From: Myxococcales bacterium
Lineage (GTDB): Bacteria; Myxococcota_A; Polyangia; Polyangiales; JADJMO01
NCBI GenBank assembly: GCA_016709545.1
Contig: JADJMO010000003.1
Location: 372,001-436,000, forward strand
Length of the DNA: 64,000 nucleotides
Direction of reading: 5' to 3'
Shown here: positions 58,489 to 64,000 of the stretch, piece after piece
Numbering within the stretch: the stretch's first letter is position 1
Layout: each line of letters starts with the position of its first letter
Translations under genes and position numbers: made by a program
The notes under the pieces: model-generated
What the model was told of the DNA's origin: nothing
The model's input: only the letters and a program-made list of their open reading frames with translations
Database searches by the model: none

Positions 58489-59133
58489 TCACTCCCACCC
58501 GAGCCACGCCGCCGGCAGCGCGTCGATGTCCGCGGCCGACTGCTTGCGCCCGTGGTCGGTCGTGGCGTCGTAGGCCTTCTGGCGCGCCTCGACCTCCTTG
58601 GTCACCTCGGCGACCAGCGCCTTCGCCTTGCCTTCGACCTCCGCGCACGTCGGCGCCGGAGCGATCTTCTGGAGCACCGCGAACACGTGGCGCGCGGCCG
58701 CCTCCGCGATGCGGGCGTGCCCCTCCTCGTGCGTGGCGAGCAGCGCGTCGTCCGCGCGCAGGAGCTCGAGGTCCTTGGCGCTCGCGCCAGCCGGGACGAT
58801 CCAGCGTGGCGTGGTGACGCGCACCCGGTGGAGCAGCCGCGCGCTCCCGAGCGAGCACTGCGTGTCGTCCCAGGTGAGCCGGTATCGGAGGCACATGCGG
58901 CTGTCGGTGAGCGCCACGGCTGGGCGGTCCGGCGTGATGAAGAGACCGAAGAATGCCGCCTTCTTCCGCGCCTGAGAGTAGGCCGAGTACGTCTTCCCCT
59001 CGACGTCGTAGCGTCCGTCCGTCCGCTCCAGCTGATAGCCCTCGCCGGCGCCCTCCTTCGGGCACTCGAGCGGCTGGTAGCGCGCGCTGCACCCGAGCAG
59101 ACCCGCGAGGAGGGTGTTCACCAGCGCGCGCAT
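58489..59133 (-). CDS. DUF922 lipoprotein, putative zinc protease
   Basis: 214 residues from the ATG at 59133. The leader MRALVNTLLAGLLGCSARY puts the lipidated Cys at 15. The body matches DUF922: CLRYRLTWDDTQCS, then TPRWIVP, then the zinc-protease motif HEEGHARIAEAAARH with HExxH at residues 135-139. DUF922 proteins are predicted secreted metallopeptidases with little experimental data. Three or four Cys (ECPKE, MCLRY, QCSLG, PTCAE) may form disulfides. The gene is divergent from the second RAYT gene. Confidence 0.78.
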   Translation of the reverse strand: MRALVNTLLAGLLGCSARYQPLECPKEGAGEGYQLERTDGRYDVEGKTYSAYSQARKKAAFFGLFITPDRPAVALTDSRMCLRYRLTWDDTQCSLGSARLLHRVRVTTPRWIVPAGASAKDLELLRADDALLATHEEGHARIAEAAARHVFAVLQKIAPAPTCAEVEGKAKALVAEVTKEVEARQKAYDATTDHGRKQSAADIDALPAAWLGWE

Positions 59134-59267
59134 GCGTCGCAAACATAGCCGCCGCTCGATCGACAGCAAGCGCTTCTTCGTGGCTCGCGATCTCACCGAC
59201 GAGCGTGCATTTCGGCACGACGTGTTTGCGGCGCGCACGTAGTCGGCGAGCGCGGACTGCCGCCCAC

Positions 59268-59296
59268 TTGCGCGCAAGGACATGAAGCGCCATAAT
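59268..59296 (+). promoter_or_regulatory. promoter of the second RAYT gene, leaderless
   Basis: TTGCGC (59268-59273) and CATAAT (59291-59296) are 17 bases apart, and the GTG start follows seven bases after the -10 box. The -35 box sits in the palindrome CTTGCGCGCAAG (59267-59278). The string GCCATAATCAA is identical to that before the first RAYT gene. Confidence 0.65.
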
Positions 59297-59303
59297 CAAA
59301 CTC

Positions 59304-59988
59304 GTGAGTGCGCGCAGACCGCCGCAGACCGAGCCGTCACCGGCCCGCCCGGCGGCGCCGGCCCGCCCATCCGCGCCGCACGGCCGCGGGGGGGCGCGCG
59401 AGGGTGCAGGCCGTCCCCGCAAGCAGGGCAGCGAGTCACACCGTCGCCGACCCGACGCGTCGCCCGACCACCCGCAACACGTCACCCTCCGCGTCGCCAA
59501 GGGAGTCTGGAACCTGCGCGCCGAGCGGTGTTTCCGGCCGTTGCGGCGCGCGTTCGGCGCCCCTCACGCAGCGCGGCTTCCGCGTCGTCCACTACTCCAT
59601 CCAGGGCAACCACGTGCACCTCGTCGTCGAGGTCGAGGGCCATCGCGCCTTCACCACGGGCCTGCGCGCGCTCGCCGCCCACGTGACCCACGCGCTCCAT
59701 CGCGTCATGGGCCGCGGCGGCCGCGTGCTCGCCTCACGCACCCACGCGCGCGCCCTCCGCACGCCGACCGAGGTGCGCAACGTCCTCCGCTACGTGCTCC
59801 GCAACCGCACCCACCACATCCCGGCCGACGTCGCGCTCGACCCGTTCTCCACGGCGCCCTTCTTCGACGACTGGGCCTCGCTCGACCTCCACCCACCCCC
59901 ACCCCACACGGGCCGTGGGAGAGAGCGCGCCGACGCGCCCCCACGCACCTGGCTGCTGTGCGGAGGCTACCGGCCGTATCGCCCGTGA
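59304..59988 (+). CDS. second REP-associated tyrosine transposase (frame change near 59562)
   Basis: From a GTG at 59304 the N-terminus is a long Pro/Ala/Arg segment, then GAREGAGRPRKQGSESHRRRP and HVTLRVAKGVWNLRAERCFRP, closely parallel to the first RAYT. In GGCGCCCCTCACG the frame changes (+1 or -2) and continues QRGFRVVHYSIQGNHVHLVVEV with the HUH pair, then TPTEVRNVLRYVLRNRTHH with the candidate catalytic Tyr, to the TGA at 59988. Similarity to the 28378 copy is roughly half of positions, so they are paralogues rather than a recent duplication. Probable intact length is about 228. Confidence 0.8.
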
Positions 59989-60009
59989 ACGTGCCCGACC
60001 GTGAAGCCG

Positions 60010-60033
60010 ACCGCCGACACCGGCTGCGGCGGT
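60010..60033. terminator. 7-bp stem hairpin between convergent genes
   Basis: ACCGCCG - 10 bases - CGGCGGT lies in the 58-base gap between the second RAYT gene and the large Cys-rich gene, which converge. It may act as a two-way terminator, or as a REP-like hairpin given the RAYT next to it. There is no T tract. Confidence 0.4.
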
Positions 60034-60046
60034 TACCGTGACGGCC

Positions 60047-63000
60047 CTAGGAGGACTTCGCGCCCGGTGTCCGCCGCCGCCGCCGCGCGCCGAGCAGGAG
60101 GCCGGCAATCGCCACCGCGACGGCGCCGGTGCGCGTCCCGGTCGGACCCATCACGCAGCCGCCGCCGTCGGTGACCTCGGGCGCGACCGGGTCCACGCAC
60201 ACCGAGTCGCTGCACAAGCGCGGGGCCGTGCAGTCGGCGGTGGTGGCGCAGCTGTTCTTGCACTTGCCGGAGCTCTCGCAGCGGTAGGCCCCGCAGTCCT
60301 CCGTCGTGCCGTCGACCTTGGTGACGACGCTGCCCACGCACTTGTCGCCGACCACGCACGCGCCGGTCGTCGGGTTGCAGAGGTAGCCCTTCGCGCAGTC
60401 GGCCGCGCTCGTGCACTTGGTCTTGCACGCGTCCGCGTCGCACACGTACGGCAGGCACGGGCGGGTCGTCGCGGCCGGGCACTTGCCCGAGCCGTCGCAC
60501 GTGGTGGGCAGCGACTCGACGTCGCCCTCGCACGAGCTCTTGCGACAGGTGACCGTGGGGCCCGCCTTCTTCGTGCAGCTCGTGCGGTCGACGCCGTCGC
60601 AGGCCGAAGCGCTGCACGGGTCGGTTCCGTCGCCGCTCGCGCACGTGGGGTGCCCGAGGTGCGGCTTGCCGGCCACGGGGGAGCACGTGCCCTCCGATCC
60701 CGCCACGTCACAGGCCTCGCACGATCCCTCGCAGCGCGCGCTGCAGCAGAGGCCGTCGGCGCAGAACCCCGAGGCGCACTGCGCGTCGACCGCGCACTTG
60801 ACGCCGAGATCCGCCTTCTTCTTGCAGATACCGGTGCTGCAGTAGCCGTCGGCCGCGCAGTCGGCGTCGATCACGCAGCTCACCTTGCACGCGCCGTCGA
60901 CGCACTTCGAGGGCGAGCAGGGCTTGCCGCCGGTGACGGCGGTGCAGGCGCCGAGGCCGTCGCAGGTCTGGCCCTTGACGAGGTCGCCGTCGCAGGACGT
61001 GGACCCGCTCGGGCCGCACGGGGTGCCGATCGCATAGACGGCGCAGGAGCCGGTCGCGCCGCAGAGGCCGCTCGAGCCGCAGGTGGTGACGGCGGACTTG
61101 GTGCACAGCGCGCGGGGGTTCGTGCCCTCCTTCGCGGGCCCGCACTCGCCGGTCTTGTCGCCCGACTCCTTGTTCAGCGCCGTGCAGGCCTTGCAGGCGC
61201 CGTCGCAGGCCTCGTTGCAGCAGACGCCGTCGGCGCAGCTGAGCCCGGAGGCGCACTGGCTGGTCTTGGCGCACGACTCGCCCTTGCCGCGCAGCGTGGT
61301 GCAGGCGCCGCCGTTGCAGAAGGCGTCCGTCGCGCAGTCGGTGTCCACGGTGCAGGTGGTGCCGCAGGCCGCGCTCGTCCCCGAGCAGCGACCGGGCGCG
61401 CACGCCGCCGGGGCGGCGGTCTTCGGCAGGATGGTGCAGGTGCCGTCGGCGGTCGCGCCGAGGGCCTTCGCGCACGCGTCGCAGGTACCGGAGCAGGTCG
61501 AGTCGCAGCACACGCCGTCCACGCATGCACCGGTCGCGCACTGCCGGGTGCGGCTGCAGGCGACGCCCTTCAGGAGCTGCGGGAGGCACACCGTGCCGTT
61601 GCAGTAGGCGTTCGACGCGCAGGTGGCGTCGGTCGTGCACGAGGTGGAGCACGCACTCGTGCCGGAGCAGGTGAAGAGGCCGCAGCCCTTGCCCGCCGCG
61701 CCGGCCGCGACCGCGCTGCACGTGCCCGCGGTGCCCGCGAGGTTGCACGCCTCGCAGGCGCCCGGGCACGAGGTGTTGCAGCACACGCCGTCCGCGCAGT
61801 TGCCGCTGAGGCAGTCGGTGCCGAGCGCGCAGGTCTGGCCGAGCTTCAGCTTGCACGCGCCGGCCGCGTCGCAGGACTTGGTGCCCGTGCAGGTGTCGTC
61901 CTCGGCGCTCACGAGCGTCGAGCACTTGCCGATGCTGCCCGCGAGGTCGCAGCGCTGGCAGGTCCCGCAGCTGGACGACTGACAGCACACGCCGTCGACG
62001 CAGGTGAGCGCCGCGCCGCAGTCGGTCGAGACCGTGCACGCGCCGCCGAAGACGACCGAGGTCCAGGTGTCGACGCGCGCGCAGACGCGCAGGTCGGAGT
62101 TCTGGTCGGCCGGCGTGAGGAACGAGTTGAAGCAGCCGCTCGAGGGCAGCGAACCGCCGCCGACCATGAGCAGCTTGCCGCGCGCCTGGTCGTAGGCGAA
62201 CGCCGCGTTCGATCGCGGGATGGGCGCGCTGCCCGAGAGCGTGAGCGCGGTCCACGCCGTGCCGTTCCAGGACCAGGTGCCGCCGCTGCTCGCGTCGGAC
62301 GCCCACAGGATGACGGCCTTGCGCGCCGAGTGATAGGTCAGCGAGGGGTTGCGCACGCCCTTCGGGCCCGTCGCGAGCACCTGGGTCCACGTGGTGCCCT
62401 GCGTCTCCCACGTGGCCGAGGCGCCGGTGGTGTCGCCGTAGGCGACGAGCCGCGAGCGGTTCGCGTCGAACGCGAGCGCCGCGCCCGCGCGCTTGAGATC
62501 GGGGGTCGCCGCGAACTTCTTGTACAGCTTCGCGGTCGGGTCCCACTCGTAGGTCCCGAGGTCGGTGACGACGATGGCCTTGTTGAACGCCCACGCCGCG
62601 CCGGGAGGCTTCGGCACGCTGGTCACCACCGGCGCGCTCGTGGCGCACGCGGTGTTGTCGGCGCACACCTTGGCCCAGGTCTTGGTGCCGATCGGGTCGT
62701 ACTCGTAGAGGCCGAGGTGCGGGACCGCGCCGACGTACGCCATGCCGCCGAACAGCACGATCTTGTTGCGGGTGGTGTCGTAGACGAAGTCGTTGATCCG
62801 CTCGTCGGTCATCGCGGTGTCGCCGGCGTCGAGCAGCTGGTCTGCGAAGCCGCCGCCGGGGGTCGCGGTCCAGGCGCTGCCGTTCCACTCGAAGAGGGTG
62901 TAGTTCGGCACCCGCACGTTGGCGGTCGGGCCGCTCTGGAACACCATGCCGCCGCCGAAGAGGTAGACGAGCCCGTTGCCGAACCGCGCGCTCGCGCTGG

Positions 63001-63798
63001 CCCGCTGCAGGTTCGACGGGGAGGCCACGCGCGGGAACGACGTGGAGCCCGACCCTGCCGTGAGCGGGACGGTCGGCCGAGGTCGGCCCACTGGATCTGT
63101 TCGAGCGCCGGGTCGAGGAGGATCGGGTAGGTGAGGCCCTGTGGATCGATCGTGAGGGTGAGCGTCGCGCCGTCCCAGGTCATCGTGGCGGCGCGGCGCG
63201 TGCCCTTCGCGTCGAGCGCGGTCGGAGGCGGCATGCGCAGGCGCGCCTGCTTGCTCGCGTCCTCGAAGACCAGGGCGCCATCCACGAGGCGCGCCTCGAG
63301 GCCCCGGAGGCCGATCGAGAGCTGGAAGCGCGTGGGCGCCCGGTCGTCCCGCAGCGACCAGAACGATTCCACCCGCCCCGGGCCCGCGGCGACGACGAAG
63401 TCGGTCGAGGGGTGCACGTCGGCGTACACCACGTCGCCGTCGACGAGCGTGCCCTCGATGCCCCGCGCGTCGACCACGCGCAGCGAGACCTGCGCGTCGC
63501 TCGCGCGCACCTCGAGGGCGCCGTCGCCGAACGCCGAGGCGCGCGCGCCTAAGGCCCTCGGCTCCCCGTCGCCCGCGTCGGCGAACGCGCCGGCCTCGAA
63601 CCCCGAAGACGCGTGGTGGAGGCCGGTCGCGCCGAGCACGGCGCTCCACACGGGGTCGGCCGCCGCGAGTCGACGCACGGTCTCGAGGTGCTTCGTGGAG
63701 GTGGTGATCGACACCCCGGCGTCGACCGAGGGCTCGGAGACGGAGCCGCGCGAGCACGCCGTGGCCGCGAGGAGCAGGAGGGGAACGAGCTTGCGCAT
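60047..63798 (-). CDS. large lipoprotein with Kelch-like and Cys-rich repeats and a MYXO-CTERM-like tail (frame change near 63077)
   Basis: About 1250 residues from the ATG at 63798. The leader LVPLLLLAATACSRG is a lipobox. A beta-rich N-terminal domain leads, after one missing base near 63077, into Kelch-like blades (GLVYLFGGGMVF, NKIVLFGGMAYVG, GKLLMVGGGSLP). Then follow about twelve Cys-rich units of the type CASGFCADGLCC, separated by C...C.A...GTC spacers, common in myxobacterial surface proteins. The end is GGGCVMGP, a hydrophobic helix AVAVAIAGLLLGA and RRRRR, a MYXO-CTERM-type sorting signal in which the Cys is processed by a myxosortase. The start codon overlaps the stop of the upstream gene by one base. 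Confidence 0.82.
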
Positions 63799-64000
63799 CA
63801 CCGCGTCTCCTTGCGGGTCGAGCGACGGCGCGCCCCTGCCAGCATCATGAACAGCGCGACCCCGAAGAGGGATCCCCCTGTTCTCCTGGGTGTCGAGGCG
63901 CACCCGCCCGAGTCGTCCGTGCCTCCCGCGGCGAACAGCACGCACTTGCTGCCGTCGCACAGCGCGGGCGGCGCGCACTCGTCGCTGCTCGTGCAGCTCG
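63798..64000 (-). CDS. C-terminal part of a Cys-rich protein with a MYXO-CTERM-like tail
   Basis: The frame enters from the window edge as SCTSSDECAPPALCDGSKC, a Cys-rich unit like those in the next gene. It then reads DDSGGCASTPRR, a hydrophobic stretch GSLFGVALFMMLAGA and RRRSTRK before the TGA at 63798-63800. This Cys - helix - Arg order is again the MYXO-CTERM plan. The stop overlaps the next start (TGATG), so the two genes form an operon. The N-terminus is outside the window. Confidence 0.7.
   Translation of the reverse strand, partial: SCTSSDECAPPALCDGSKCVLFAAGGTDDSGGCASTPRRTGGSLFGVALFMMLAGARRRSTRKETR

Overview
The window reads as a high-GC chromosome fragment from a myxobacterium-like member of Myxococcota (Polyangia type). 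The evidence is the density of typical families: five eukaryote-like Ser/Thr protein kinases with different architectures, two sigma-54 activators (one with an FHA domain), a TIGR02996 protein, a TPR/PEGA protein next to a kinase, many lipoproteins with Asp/Ala/Pro-rich spacers, Cys-rich repeat lipoproteins, and two tails of the MYXO-CTERM (Cys - transmembrane - Arg cluster) type. All family calls come from reading motifs; no database search was run.

Layout. 1-2173: 3' part of a TIGR02996 gene. 2245-4790: the first codons of a lost gene running into an A-poor, GC-saturated block. 4809-10642: an alpha/beta hydrolase, a methyltransferase, a GH172 lipoprotein, a MarR - small Cys protein - protoglobin cluster with a clear promoter/operator, and a secreted protein of unknown role. 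10815-12775: an almost pure G/C homopolymer block. 12795-19409: pirin, Obg GTPase with a long Lys/Ala/Pro tail, a DUF72 protein, a degenerate histidine kinase, an NtrC-type regulator and a small sigma-70 factor. 19539-28204: a thioester-less alpha-2-macroglobulin, two unknown proteins and an amidase. 28299-33165: a REP-associated tyrosine transposase (RAYT), Lgt, and a set of lipoprotein genes read divergently from two matching sigma-54 promoters. 33170-38158: FHA-type sigma-54 activator divergent from a kinase/TPR gene that heads a tightly overlapping operon. 38169-47405: lipoprotein, YhhN protein, luciferase-like oxidoreductase, and a run of kinase and kinase-associated genes on the minus strand. 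47512-59133: Cys-rich lipoprotein, kinases, a LysM-FecR-beta-barrel protein, SMI1/KNR4-like proteins and a DUF922 putative zinc protease. 59304-64000: a second RAYT and two adjacent Cys-rich surface proteins with MYXO-CTERM-like ends.

How the parts may work together. The best-supported functional module is 29985-36939: a kinase gene divergent from an FHA sigma-54 activator, beside two divergent -24/-12 promoters that drive four predicted lipoprotein genes. The second is MarR - Cys protein - protoglobin at 8418-9771, where a 21-bp palindrome overlaps a near-consensus promoter that would give an almost leaderless MarR transcript.

Sequence quality. About 20 frame changes interrupt otherwise normal genes, mostly in G/C runs, with at least ten between 50.8 and 53.7 kb. 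Together with the two abnormal blocks this points to an unpolished assembly. Broken genes are therefore annotated as probably intact in the organism unless stated.
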